Source: Akkermansia sp.
GTDB taxonomy: Bacteria; Verrucomicrobiota; Verrucomicrobiia; Verrucomicrobiales; Akkermansiaceae
Assembly: GCA_024405415.1 (NCBI GenBank)
Contig: JAKSOV010000012.1
Coordinates: 1-33,963 of the forward strand
Direction of reading: 5' to 3'
DNA length: 33,963 bases
How positions within the stretch are numbered: position 1 is the stretch's first letter; every line of letters starts with the position of its first letter. This document shows, one piece after another, positions 23,929 through 32,884 of the stretch. A model generated the notes under the pieces. The model searched no databases, had not been told where the DNA came from, and worked only from the letters and a program-made list of their open reading frames with translations. The position numbers and the translations under genes are program-made.

Positions 23929-26900
23929 TCAGAACTTCACGTTCACGCCGACGTTGCCGCCGACGGAGGTGCGGTCTGCGCTGAACTCGAAGTTGCCGCC
24001 GCCGATGAGGGAGGTGGAGGCCGTAACGGGCAGCACCACGGAGGCACCGATTTCGCCGTAGATGGGGGCGCGCTCGGCGCTCTTGGTCGTCCAGGCGCGG
24101 CCGGCACCGGCGAAGCGGTTGGTGGCCTCAGGCTGGTTCTCGCTCAGCTCGGCGTGCACCGCGGCGGAGGCGCTCAGCGCGGCGCCGGAGGCGAAGCTGT
24201 ACGTGTACGCAGCACCGAGGGCCACATCCACCTGCACCGGCTCGTCATACTCGGTGATGACGGAGGCATCGCCCTGGCCCTTCTCGGTCAGCGTATCCAT
24301 CTGGTGGATAGCCACGTCGATGGCGGCGAAGGGCGTCAGCGTGCTGGCGGAGCTCAGCTGCACATCGTAGCTCAGCTCATAGCCGAGGTTCCAGGAGATG
24401 GCGTCCATGCTGCCCGTGCTGTTGCCCGTGTAGGTGTGGGCAGCGGCAGAGACGTAGGTGTGACGCTTGGTGTCGATGTCGTGCAGAGCCACACCAGCGG
24501 AGAAGCGGTGGGTGAAGGCACCCGCCTTGACCGTGGTGTAGAGGTCGGCGAACATCGTGTCGATGTCGGCGCGCACGCTGTCCTGGTGACCCTTAGCGCT
24601 CTCGTAGCCGAGGGAGATACCCACGGAGGTGTTGCAGCTCAGGCTGTAGTCCGTGCCGAGGATGGCACCCTGATGCTGGCGGGTGTAGTCGCTCGTGTAC
24701 TCATCAGCGCCGATGAAGTCGTGACCGCCCGTGTAGGCCGCCCACATATTGCCGCCCGTCGCCTTGCCCTTGCAGGTCGGCTCGCCCATGTGGCTGCGCA
24801 GCGTGCTCAGGTGGTTGCGGGAGGAATCCATCATCATGTTGGTCACCACCAGATTGCCCGCGGCGCTCAGGGACTGCAGAGCGTCCAGCGTAGCGCCCTC
24901 GCTGCGGGTGTTGTCCAGCGCGTCGAGCACGTGGGCGAGGTCGGAGGGCATCTCAGCCAGCACACCCGGGTTGTGGGGCACCTCAGCGGAGAGCTCCTTG
25001 AGCGGGGTGTTCACCGCCGTCTGGTTGGGCTTGGTCTTCTCCGTGCCGCGGTAGTTGGTGGAAATCACCAAATCCACATGGTCACCCGCGTTGACAAGGC
25101 TCATGTTCTTGCCCTGCAGCGCGCGCTGACCGCCATCGAGGTCGTACTTCACTTCCTCGCTCATGACTTCGTTCACGGCACCGTCCGCCAGCTTGATGAT
25201 GGTGTGTGTCACATCACCCTCGATGGATTCCAGAGACTCCTGAGCGGTCACATGCACCGTGTGAGCACCCATAGCGATACCCTTCGTCACGGTGATGAGG
25301 TCCGCGGAATCAGCGCTCGCATCGATGTTGAGCGTGGAGCCGTTCCACATTGCGATTGTGCTCGCGGTGGTCTCGGTGTCAATCGTGCCGGCGTTGATGG
25401 TGACGACCGAGCCATCATCCGAGCCATCATCATAGGCGGTCACATTGCCGAGGGAGGCACCCGTGGAGGTCACATTGAGGTCAGCGCCACCATACAGCCC
25501 AATCTGAGCTTCCGCGCCCACACCCGTGTTAGCGATGGTGAGCGTATGCTCGTGCATACTGATGTAGCCGTTGAAGGCCGAGTCATCGAAGTCAGCCGCG
25601 CGGTTCAGGTCATCCCAACTCGCAATGATCATACCCTTGCCGGAGAGCTTGCCCTGCAGCGCGTCTGCCGAGTTCTCACCCAGCCTCAGCTTGGCGCCTT
25701 CAGCCAGCTCGATGGTATCCGCCGTCACGGTCGCGCCGTCCTGCAGCATGTTCGCGTACGACGCGAAGGTCACCGTGCCCTTGGCCGCCGTGATAGCGGT
25801 GTTCTCATCGGAGACCTGCACATTCTGGTTCAGCGTGATATCGCCCTTGGTGGAGGTCACGGTCGTGCCGCCGGTCAGCGCCAACATGTCCATGCCGTTG
25901 TTCACCGCGGCATCACCGATGGTGATGTCCTCCTTGGCGGTAATCGCGGATTCCTTCAGCGTTGCGACGGAATCATTGGTCACCGTCACGCCACCCTTCG
26001 TGCTCTTCACCGTCATCTGTTCGTTGAGATTGCTGAGCGTGTCGATGGTGATGTCGCCGTTGGCAGCGGTCATCGTGGTGCCCTCGGTGTTGTTAATCTT
26101 GTTGACATGGATGTCGCCCTCGCCCTTGGTGGTGAGCGTGGTGCTGTCACCGCTGATGGTGCCGTTCACGGTGAGGTCGCCTTCGGGAGCCTTGATGGTC
26201 ACGCCTTCGGACTTCACATTACCGTCAATCGTCAGGCCCTTGCCTTCCGTACCCGTAGAGGTGATGGTGCCGCCGACGCCGTCGATGTCAGCCGTGATGG
26301 TGTCTTCCACCTTCACCTTGCTCTCCGCCTCTTCGCCGTCGTTAATCACCAGCGTCTCAGCCTCGATGGTCTGAGCCTTCAGCGTAGCCCCGTTCACGGT
26401 CACAGTCTCGGGAGCGGTCACCGCACCCTCGGCAATCAGCTTGCCGCCGTTCACGGTAATCGTCTCGGCAGCGGCCACATCACCCGTCACCTTCACGGTG
26501 GAGTCCGTGGTCGCAATCGTGCTCTCGGAGGTCACATCGCCCGTCACCGTCAGCGTGGAGTCCGTCACGGTAATCTTGGCGACAGGCATCTCATCAAGCA
26601 TCTGCTCCGCCAACGTGGCACCGAACTGGTCTTCGATGGTGCCTGCGATAGCCTCGCGCAGGGAGGAAGCATCAGCATTCAGAGAGCCCGTGGTCAGCGT
26701 GCTGCCGGCGATGGTGACATCACCCACGACATCCACATCGCCCACAGTGCCGGAGGTCACGCCCTGGACATCCACACCCATGAGCATCGACAAATTGGCA
26801 ATCTCGCCGGCGACCGCTGCCTCCTTGGCTTCGGGGGAGAGGAGGGCGTTCGCATCAATCTCCTTGATGGTGTCCTGCGTAGCGGCAATGATGTCCTTGT

Positions 26901-29742
26901 TGGCAACGGTGATGCTCGCGGCATTCAGAGAGCTGGTGCCCTCCTCATTGCCCGTCAGCAACAGACCGGCATCAGCCTTCACATCGCCCGTGGCATCCAG
27001 CGAGCCGCCTAGCACAACGACGCGACCGTGCTCAACGGTCATGTCGCCGGAGGCGAGGTCGGCTTCATAGGCGTTGATGCTGCCGTCAGCAGCGGTCACC
27101 GTGCCCGCAGCCAGCAGAGAGGCGCCATTGTCGCCGCCATGCACCTCAATCCCGGTCTCGGAGTAGACATCGCCGGTCACCATCACATCGGAGCCCACCA
27201 CGCGGATGCTCGACTGAGCGGGCTGGAGGTTCTCCAGCTTCTCCACGGCTTCGGCGCCGCCCAGCTTGGCATTCGCCTTAATGGTATTGATGATGTCCTC
27301 GCGCACCTCGGTGGAATCCGCCGTCAGAGAGTCGGCCTGCATCGTGCTGCCGAAAATCTTGATGCTGCCGTTGGTAGTCACATCGCCCACGGCGCTGCCC
27401 TCAGCCATATCGATGATGGTCACGCCCGCGAGGTCCAGAGACTCCGCCTGAAGCGCAGTAATCGCGGCATCCTTGGTGAAGGTGTCGCCGCCGACAATCG
27501 TGCCGATCTTGTCAGAAATCTCAGCGATGGTGTCCTTCGTGTCAGCGATGGCATCGTTGTTGACAACGGAGATGGCGCCCGCGGTCAGCGTGCTGGTGCC
27601 TTCCTCATTGCCGCTCACGGTCAGGCCGGCATCAGCCGTCACATCACCCGTGGCGTTGAGAGAGCCGCCCTCCACGGTGATAGCACCGTGCTCGGCGGTC
27701 ATGTTGGCGGAGGTAAGGTCGGCGTCCTCGGCGGTGATATCGCCGTCATTCGCCGTCACATCGCCCGTGGCTGCCAGATAGCCGTTCTTCACGGCAATCG
27801 TGGTGTCGGAGGTCACCTTGCCCTTCACATTCACCTTGGAGTCCTCCACGGTGATGCTCACGGTGGGCAGGGCGTCCGCCAGCGCTTCAACGCCTGCGGT
27901 GCCGAACTTATTCTCAATGATGGTGGTCAGAGCCTCGCGCACATCGGTGGCATCCGCCGTCAGGGAGTCCGCCGTCAGCTTGCTGCCCTTGATGACGATA
28001 TCGCCGTTGGTGGTAACATCGCCCACGATGCTCTTGCGCACGTTCTCGATGCTCACATCGCCGAGCGACTGCTGCAGCTCATCTTTGCGCGCGGCGAGCG
28101 CGGCCAGTGCTTCTTCGTCGTCGGCAAACACATCACCGACCGCGGCCTTCGCCTCAATGATGGCGGCCACGGCATCCGCAGTGGCGGTCACGTTCTCCAC
28201 GGTGATATCACCCGTGACGATGGTGTTGCGGTTGTCCTGCATCACGCCGTCCACCTCAACCTTGGGCGCGCCCTCGATGATAACGCCGCAATCAGCGTTT
28301 ACATTAGCAGCAGTCAGGTCGGCTTTATGTACCTCGAGAGTGCCTCCGGCTGTCACATCGCCACCGGCTTTGAGGAAGCCCTTCACCACCTTGGTGTCAT
28401 CGGGCAAGGTCACTTCGCCCTCAACCAGAATGCTATCAGCCGCCGTCACCTCGCCCGCCACCGTCACATCGGAGCCGACCAGCACAATGTTAGAAGTAGG
28501 CAGCTTCACCTCATCGGCGACCGCCTCGCTGATTTCATCGCTGATCTTGTTGTAAATCGCCTCGGCGACCGTATCGTTCGCCACCAGAGATTCGGCTTTC
28601 AGCGTGCTCTCCGTGACGATGATCGAACCGGCCGAATCCACATGACCCACGGTGGCCTCGCTCACATCCTCAAGCTCAACACCAAGGATGCGGTCAGCCA
28701 TCATCGCGCTTGCACCGTTAAGCATCGACACCTGCGTGTCATGGCCATGACCGCTGGCGTCTTCGATAATCTTTCCGGCTTGCTTGAGAAGCCACTCGTT
28801 GGTGACGGTCACATCACCGGCTTTCAGCGTGCCTTCCGACACAGCAAGACCCGAGTTCGTCAGCACATTGCCGCCGATGGTTGTCTCGGCTTCATTCAAA
28901 TAAACCGCGCCCACCGTAGCGGTCAGGTCACCGCCCACAATCAAATCGGCTTTGTTGACACCCACAACCAAGGCCTGAACGTTGCCGTTCGCACCCTTGC
29001 CGCTCGTCACCTTGAGGTATACATCGTGAACGTTGTCCGTGCCGTCAATCACGAGCGCGCCGCTCTTAATGTCCTCTAAGCCGCCGCCGATATCTTCCGT
29101 CTTGCCGCCGATGGTGAGATTGCCGTTCTTGATAGTCACTTGAGAATGGTTAGTGATATACATATCGCCGTTCTCAATCGTCAGGTGGCCATCCTTCTGC
29201 GTCAGCTCGGAGCGGTCGTTCACCACCAGGTCGGCACGCAAGTCAATATCACCATTCGTCACGGACACTTTACTGTGGTCATCAATCCCGAGCACACCGT
29301 TAGCAGGGTAGCTACCATGATAGCCGGTCGAAAGGCCGCCGTCCTGCACAATCACCGTGCCGTGATCACTCACCAGCACGGAGCTGCCGGAGATGAGGGA
29401 ACCATGCTCCACGTCAATCTTACTATTGGTGGTCACGCCGATAACGCCGGGAGTACTGCCGTCGTTGTCAGAGCGCACAGTAGAAGCAGAGTCCAGCGTA
29501 GCGCCCTCCGACACCAACAGGCCGTTGACCGTCACGCCGCCGGAGACCGTAATCTCGGCACCGTTCCTGATACTGACCTGCCTGTCATAAGACGGCGTTC
29601 CGGGCGTAGTAGTATCAATGATGCCGAGCTCGGCATCTTCTGTATATTCGGTGGCAGCCTGCGCGTTGTAGGCCACCGCGGACACCGCGAAAATCGCGGC
29701 AATCAGGGCTTTGCGAAGCCCGGTCGGGAGGTGTGTTTTCAT
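23929..29742 (-). CDS. Giant autotransporter (type Va secretion) with internal repeats
   Basis: A 1937-residue surface protein. Residues 1-29 are a signal peptide (MKTHLPTGLRKALIAAIFAV, cleavage near AQA). The passenger, about 30-1640, is a right-handed beta-helix-type sequence of short V/I/T/G/D-rich turns. Its middle part contains about four related blocks of roughly 210 residues, each marked by VGDV or VGHV, then a strand segment, then a helical insert such as TDVREALTTIIENKFG. The last 275 residues (from about GGNMWAAYTGGHDFIG) form the 12-strand translocator barrel, ending NVGVNVKF with the C-terminal Phe expected for BAM recognition. The passenger is therefore displayed or released outside the cell; adhesion is a usual role, but no ligand or protease motif is visible. 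It has its own promoter and terminator. Confidence 0.9.
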   Translation of the reverse strand: MKTHLPTGLRKALIAAIFAVSAVAYNAQAATEYTEDAELGIIDTTTPGTPSYDRQVSIRNGAEITVSGGVTVNGLLVSEGATLDSASTVRSDNDGSTPGVIGVTTNSKIDVEHGSLISGSSVLVSDHGTVIVQDGGLSTGYHGSYPANGVLGIDDHSKVSVTNGDIDLRADLVVNDRSELTQKDGHLTIENGDMYITNHSQVTIKNGNLTIGGKTEDIGGGLEDIKSGALVIDGTDNVHDVYLKVTSGKGANGNVQALVVGVNKADLIVGGDLTATVGAVYLNEAETTIGGNVLTNSGLAVSEGTLKAGDVTVTNEWLLKQAGKIIEDASGHGHDTQVSMLNGASAMMADRILGVELEDVSEATVGHVDSAGSIIVTESTLKAESLVANDTVAEAIYNKISDEISEAVADEVKLPTSNIVLVGSDVTVAGEVTAADSILVEGEVTLPDDTKVVKGFLKAGGDVTAGGTLEVHKADLTAANVNADCGVIIEGAPKVEVDGVMQDNRNTIVTGDITVENVTATADAVAAIIEAKAAVGDVFADDEEALAALAARKDELQQSLGDVSIENVRKSIVGDVTTNGDIVIKGSKLTADSLTADATDVREALTTIIENKFGTAGVEALADALPTVSITVEDSKVNVKGKVTSDTTIAVKNGYLAATGDVTANDGDITAEDADLTSANMTAEHGAITVEGGSLNATGDVTADAGLTVSGNEEGTSTLTAGAISVVNNDAIADTKDTIAEISDKIGTIVGGDTFTKDAAITALQAESLDLAGVTIIDMAEGSAVGDVTTNGSIKIFGSTMQADSLTADSTEVREDIINTIKANAKLGGAEAVEKLENLQPAQSSIRVVGSDVMVTGDVYSETGIEVHGGDNGASLLAAGTVTAADGSINAYEADLASGDMTVEHGRVVVLGGSLDATGDVKADAGLLLTGNEEGTSSLNAASITVANKDIIAATQDTIKEIDANALLSPEAKEAAVAGEIANLSMLMGVDVQGVTSGTVGDVDVVGDVTIAGSTLTTGSLNADASSLREAIAGTIEDQFGATLAEQMLDEMPVAKITVTDSTLTVTGDVTSESTIATTDSTVKVTGDVAAAETITVNGGKLIAEGAVTAPETVTVNGATLKAQTIEAETLVINDGEEAESKVKVEDTITADIDGVGGTITSTGTEGKGLTIDGNVKSEGVTIKAPEGDLTVNGTISGDSTTLTTKGEGDIHVNKINNTEGTTMTAANGDITIDTLSNLNEQMTVKSTKGGVTVTNDSVATLKESAITAKEDITIGDAAVNNGMDMLALTGGTTVTSTKGDITLNQNVQVSDENTAITAAKGTVTFASYANMLQDGATVTADTIELAEGAKLRLGENSADALQGKLSGKGMIIASWDDLNRAADFDDSAFNGYISMHEHTLTIANTGVGAEAQIGLYGGADLNVTSTGASLGNVTAYDDGSDDGSVVTINAGTIDTETTASTIAMWNGSTLNIDASADSADLITVTKGIAMGAHTVHVTAQESLESIEGDVTHTIIKLADGAVNEVMSEEVKYDLDGGQRALQGKNMSLVNAGDHVDLVISTNYRGTEKTKPNQTAVNTPLKELSAEVPHNPGVLAEMPSDLAHVLDALDNTRSEGATLDALQSLSAAGNLVVTNMMMDSSRNHLSTLRSHMGEPTCKGKATGGNMWAAYTGGHDFIGADEYTSDYTRQHQGAILGTDYSLSCNTSVGISLGYESAKGHQDSVRADIDTMFADLYTTVKAGAFTHRFSAGVALHDIDTKRHTYVSAAAHTYTGNSTGSMDAISWNLGYELSYDVQLSSASTLTPFAAIDVAIHQMDTLTEKGQGDASVITEYDEPVQVDVALGAAYTYSFASGAALSASAAVHAELSENQPEATNRFAGAGRAWTTKSAERAPIYGEIGASVVLPVTASTSLIGGGNFEFSADRTSVGGNVGVNVKF
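26700..28700 (-). repeat. About four tandem intragenic repeats in the autotransporter passenger
   Basis: The CCCAC-containing codons for VGDV/VGHV recur near 28643, 28021, 27385 and 26741, spacings of about 622, 636 and 644 bp. Adjacent units, especially the last two, are visibly similar at the DNA level; for example, the segments near 27594 and 26934 share long near-identical stretches. Boundaries are approximate. Confidence 0.7.
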
Positions 29743-29754
29743 AAGATTTTTTTC

Positions 29755-29770
29755 ATCCTCACCTGAGGAT
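29755..29770. promoter_or_regulatory. 16-bp inverted repeat in the autotransporter leader
   Basis: ATCCTCACCTGAGGAT is palindromic except for the two central bases. It lies just after the predicted transcription start (about 29772) and before the ATG at 29742. It could be an operator or an mRNA hairpin that covers the GGUGAGG purine stretch of the leader. Confidence 0.4.
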
Positions 29771-29778
29771 ATGCCTCT

Positions 29779-29807
29779 ATTCTATCAATTATTTTCCCCC
29801 GACGCAA
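29779..29807 (-). promoter_or_regulatory. Promoter of the giant autotransporter gene
   Basis: Minus strand TTGCGT (29802-29807) and TAGAAT (29779-29784) with a 17-bp spacer, giving a leader of about 30 bases. Confidence 0.6.
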
Positions 29808-30159
29808 AACATTTTTTCGTCACACACCCCTAAACCTCACCATACAACTTCACAAATGGTGATATTTTAACATTTGATTAATGTGTTAATTTTACTCCAA
29901 TTCGTTTATTCTTAATGCGTTGTTACCCCCCCCCCGCGATTTTTATAAGAAAAATCGCATGATGAAGATTTTATGTTTTGCTTCCCCGCCCTGCGGGGCG
30001 GGATGTACCAAGTCAATGTACAAATCCGGAAATATTGACGCGCGCACGCGCGCGCGGAAGTTCACATATCGGCGTCGTATTACAGAGCAAACGGAGGGGG
30101 TGGACGCCAAGCGCGAAACGCCCACAAAGCCGCCTTTGTCGTTCTGCGCTGATAAAAGC
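29808..30159. other. Intergenic region between the autotransporters
   Basis: No gene is supported. It holds an AT-rich stretch (29810-29925), a run of ten C (29926-29935), a hairpin GCGATTTTT/AAAAATCGC (29936-29958), a second hairpin CCCGCCC/GGGCGGG (29985-30002) and an alternating CG tract near 30038-30056. The stop-to-terminator part of the second autotransporter gene borders it on the right. Confidence 0.5.
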
Positions 30160-30187
30160 GCGGCCGCGCAGGATGCTGCGCGGCCGC
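30154..30187 (-). terminator. Terminator of the second autotransporter gene
   Basis: GCGGCCGCGCAG (30160-30171) pairs perfectly with CTGCGCGGCCGC (30176-30187) around a four-base loop; on the minus strand it is followed by GCTTTTATC. It lies 27 bp after the stop codon. Confidence 0.85.
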
Positions 30188-30214
30188 TGAATGAATAGTG
30201 GTGAGACCGGCTTA

Positions 30215-32623
30215 TCAGAAGCTGTAGCTCACGAAAGCCTTGACCTGCTGGTAGCAGTCACCGACACGCTGATCGATGGTGTAGAAGGCACCCGTGGACC
30301 ACTCGGAGTTGAGAATCCAGGTGAGACCGGTCTCGAGCTCGAAGCCGCTGCAGGCAGGTCTGGCGCCGCGCACCTCACCGCCGCCGGTAGCCCAATCGTA
30401 CTTCACGCGGGGCTCCTTGCGGGAGATATCACCGAGGTAGGCCACCGTCACGTGGGGCACGAGATATTCCGTCTTGTCGATGGCGGCGATGTAGCGATAG
30501 GTCACACCGACGGGCACCGTCCAAAGGGAGGCCTTACCATCATGATAGGAGACGGTAGACGTACCGTTGGAGATGGTGTACTTATCCTGCCAGGCGTGGA
30601 TGCCCTCGATACCGACGAAGGGCGTCACGATGTGAGCGTCGGAAAGCACGATGTCGTAGGAGAGGCGCACACCGCAACCGAAGGTCGTGTCATCCCAACG
30701 ACCGTCTGCGCGAGCAACGGAACCCGCGGACAGCACGCCGTGAGCACGATTGCGGGCACGACCGCCGCCGATGTAGGCATCCACGTTGAAGCGGTTGTCG
30801 CTCTTCTTCATCTCGTGCGTGTAGTGAGCGTAGAGGGAAGCCTCATAGGTCGTCTGGTTGTCCTTGATGAGGTCGTTGTTGGCCTTGTACTTGCCGATCA
30901 TCTGGCCGAGGGCCGCGCCGACGTACATCTGAGGCGTAATCACGCGGTCATAGCCCACGGCATAACCGCCGCCGACGTAGTGGTAGCCGAGGCCGTGGCC
31001 GTCCGTCGCCACGCGGTCGGAAGCGCCGAGACCGGACACCCACGCGCGGTTGGCGCCCACATAGTAGCGGCCGGTGTAGGCCAGGCGGGAGTCATCCGCC
31101 ACGTTGCCGACGGGCTGCTCGATGTTGTGGGGCATCTGGAGCTGGCTCTTCACCACGTTGAAGAGACCGCCCAGCGCAGAAATCGTGCCGTTGAGGGTAT
31201 TGATGGTCGCCGTGGAGGTGGGGGAAACCAGCGAGTCGATGATGTCGTTCACCAGGTCACCGGGCTTCTGGTCGGGATTATCCGGATTCTGGGCATACAG
31301 ATTCAGCACAAGGCCCTTCTGATCGTTATCCACCGTGTAGGTGATATCGCGTTCATCCACAATCCAGGTCACTTTGTCGGGGATTGTCCGGTGAGCATCA
31401 TCCTGCTGGGTGGAGACAAGCACAATCTCCTCCTGCCCGGAGGTAAGGGCATCCAGCAGAGAGCCGTCAACCGTCACCGTGACATCCGTCGTGGTGCAGG
31501 TGGACGTCTTGTCCTCCAAGTGAATCTGACCGGCGGAGTAGTTGTCATTCGTCACCGTGAAGTGGATTTCATCAGCAGCGATGTGAGATGTTCCGCTCAC
31601 GTTGATGTTCGCACCGGCCGCCAACTCCATGTAGGGGATTTCCGTGCCGGCGGCACCGATGTTGGCAGCGTTGGAGACATTCATCGTCGTGTTGGCATTC
31701 ATATACACGGCCTCGGACACATCCACCGTGGCATTGTCCACCGTCACGGTAGCCGTATCGCCGGTCAGCTCCACATAAGCCACTTCCGTCGAAGCACCTT
31801 GCATCACTTTCACCTCCGAGTTATCCACCCAGATAGCGTCCGCCGACAGAGAAGAATCAGCACCCGTCACCGTCACGGAGCAGGACTCCGACACGACGAG
31901 GTCTGCCTCAACCGTCATCGAACCGCCGGAAACGGTCACGGAAGAATTGGTGGAGCCGTCCTCCGCGCCGACCGTCACGGCAAAGAACTTGGCCTCCGCA
32001 TCATCCTCAATGATAAGCTGAGCATCGTCCTCGGTACCGACGAGCGTTTCGGAAACCAGGTTTGTGAGCGTTGCCGTGCTCTTCACCGTCACATCACCCT
32101 TGCGGATAAGCAGGCCGTGGAAAGCATCCAGCTCGCCCTGCGTATGAAGAAGCGTCAGCTTGCCGTCACCGGAGATGACGATATGACCGGTACCGCCGTT
32201 TTCCTGGCCGACCACGACCTGCTCAGCGGAAACGGTAGCGCCGTTGATATTGAGGACGCCCGTGATGGCATCCTTACTGTTACCCACGTTGATGTGAGAA
32301 GAGCGAGCCTCACCGGACGTATCCGAGGCGCCCACTTTCAACGTAGCGCCCTCGTTGAGCGTCAGCGTACCGTTGCTACCCGTACCCTCGGGAGCGCCGG
32401 AATATGAACCCTTACCGCCGACAAAAAGTGCACCGGGAAGTGTAAGATTCACACCGGAAGAGACGGTCACACCACCTTCACCGTCAACGGTGCCGATGGA
32501 AAGAGCACCGGACACGGGCAAATCGGCAGCGGAATTGACCACAACACCGGTGGAGCTCACCATCGTAGCCTGCGACAGTCCGGCGAGGCCGAACGCCATA
32601 GCAAGGAACAGAGTTTTTTTCAT
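30215..32623 (-). CDS. Autotransporter (type Va secretion), 802 residues
   Basis: The signal peptide is MKKTLFLAMAFGLAGLSQA, about 19 residues. The passenger, about 20-500, is made of beta-helix-like repeats (for example GTLTLNEGATLKVGA and SVTVSGGSMTVEADLVVSE), typical of autotransporter passengers with polymorphic-repeat turns. The final 270 or so residues form the translocator barrel, ending QVKAFVSYSF with a C-terminal Phe. The frame is open upstream to 32734, but the ATG at 32623 gives an immediate signal peptide and the promoter lies about 70 bases upstream of it. It shares architecture, not obvious sequence, with the giant autotransporter next to it; each has its own promoter and terminator, so they are separate units on the same strand. 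Its ligand is unknown. Confidence 0.88.
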   Translation of the reverse strand: MKKTLFLAMAFGLAGLSQATMVSSTGVVVNSAADLPVSGALSIGTVDGEGGVTVSSGVNLTLPGALFVGGKGSYSGAPEGTGSNGTLTLNEGATLKVGASDTSGEARSSHINVGNSKDAITGVLNINGATVSAEQVVVGQENGGTGHIVISGDGKLTLLHTQGELDAFHGLLIRKGDVTVKSTATLTNLVSETLVGTEDDAQLIIEDDAEAKFFAVTVGAEDGSTNSSVTVSGGSMTVEADLVVSESCSVTVTGADSSLSADAIWVDNSEVKVMQGASTEVAYVELTGDTATVTVDNATVDVSEAVYMNANTTMNVSNAANIGAAGTEIPYMELAAGANINVSGTSHIAADEIHFTVTNDNYSAGQIHLEDKTSTCTTTDVTVTVDGSLLDALTSGQEEIVLVSTQQDDAHRTIPDKVTWIVDERDITYTVDNDQKGLVLNLYAQNPDNPDQKPGDLVNDIIDSLVSPTSTATINTLNGTISALGGLFNVVKSQLQMPHNIEQPVGNVADDSRLAYTGRYYVGANRAWVSGLGASDRVATDGHGLGYHYVGGGYAVGYDRVITPQMYVGAALGQMIGKYKANNDLIKDNQTTYEASLYAHYTHEMKKSDNRFNVDAYIGGGRARNRAHGVLSAGSVARADGRWDDTTFGCGVRLSYDIVLSDAHIVTPFVGIEGIHAWQDKYTISNGTSTVSYHDGKASLWTVPVGVTYRYIAAIDKTEYLVPHVTVAYLGDISRKEPRVKYDWATGGGEVRGARPACSGFELETGLTWILNSEWSTGAFYTIDQRVGDCYQQVKAFVSYSF

Positions 32624-32690
32624 ATTGATTACTTTCGGATTAGAAAAGAGAGGGTCGCGCGCACGGACGCACGCGAGAGCTATCAGCTGA

Positions 32691-32719
32691 AGCATACCTG
32701 TTCTGAGCCTCTGAGTCAA
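32691..32719 (-). promoter_or_regulatory. Promoter of the second autotransporter gene
   Basis: Minus strand TTGACT (32714-32719) and TATGCT (32691-32696) with a 17-bp spacer. The leader would be about 60 bases and includes an alternating CG stretch near 32657-32680. Confidence 0.6.
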
Positions 32720-32790
32720 GACCAAAGAGCGCATTCTCCCGCAAGGATTTCACAAATAACATTTTTTATTTAAGAATACCGAAATTATGC

Positions 32791-32819
32791 TCGCCAAGCC
32801 TTGCAACGCGTGCTAAAAT
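32791..32819 (+). promoter_or_regulatory. Possible promoter of fabH
   Basis: TCGCCA (32791-32796) and TAAAAT (32814-32819) with a 17-bp spacer. This is weaker than the other promoters listed but is in the right place, leaving a leader of about 60 bases. Confidence 0.4.
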
Positions 32820-32828
32820 GCCACCGTT

Positions 32829-32857
32829 GCAGCGGAGGCTATGCCACGCTCCGCTGC
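32829..32857 (+). promoter_or_regulatory. Hairpin in the fabH leader
   Basis: GCAGCGGAG (32829-32837) and CTCCGCTGC (32849-32857) form a perfect 9-bp stem with an 11-base loop, within the predicted 5' leader of fabH. No T tract follows, so it is not an ordinary terminator. Confidence 0.45.
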
Positions 32858-32884
32858 GCTGCGGTATTACCCCCCTCTCTCGAC

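Noticed and set aside
23905-29079. Very long open frames antisense to the giant autotransporter (plus strand)
   Set aside because: They are histidine- and arginine-rich shadows created by the biased codon use of the real minus-strand gene, with no domain, start signal or promoter.
29920-30198. Small plus-strand frame between the autotransporters
   Set aside because: It begins in the C10 run, crosses two hairpins and the terminator of the neighbouring gene, and has no coding character.
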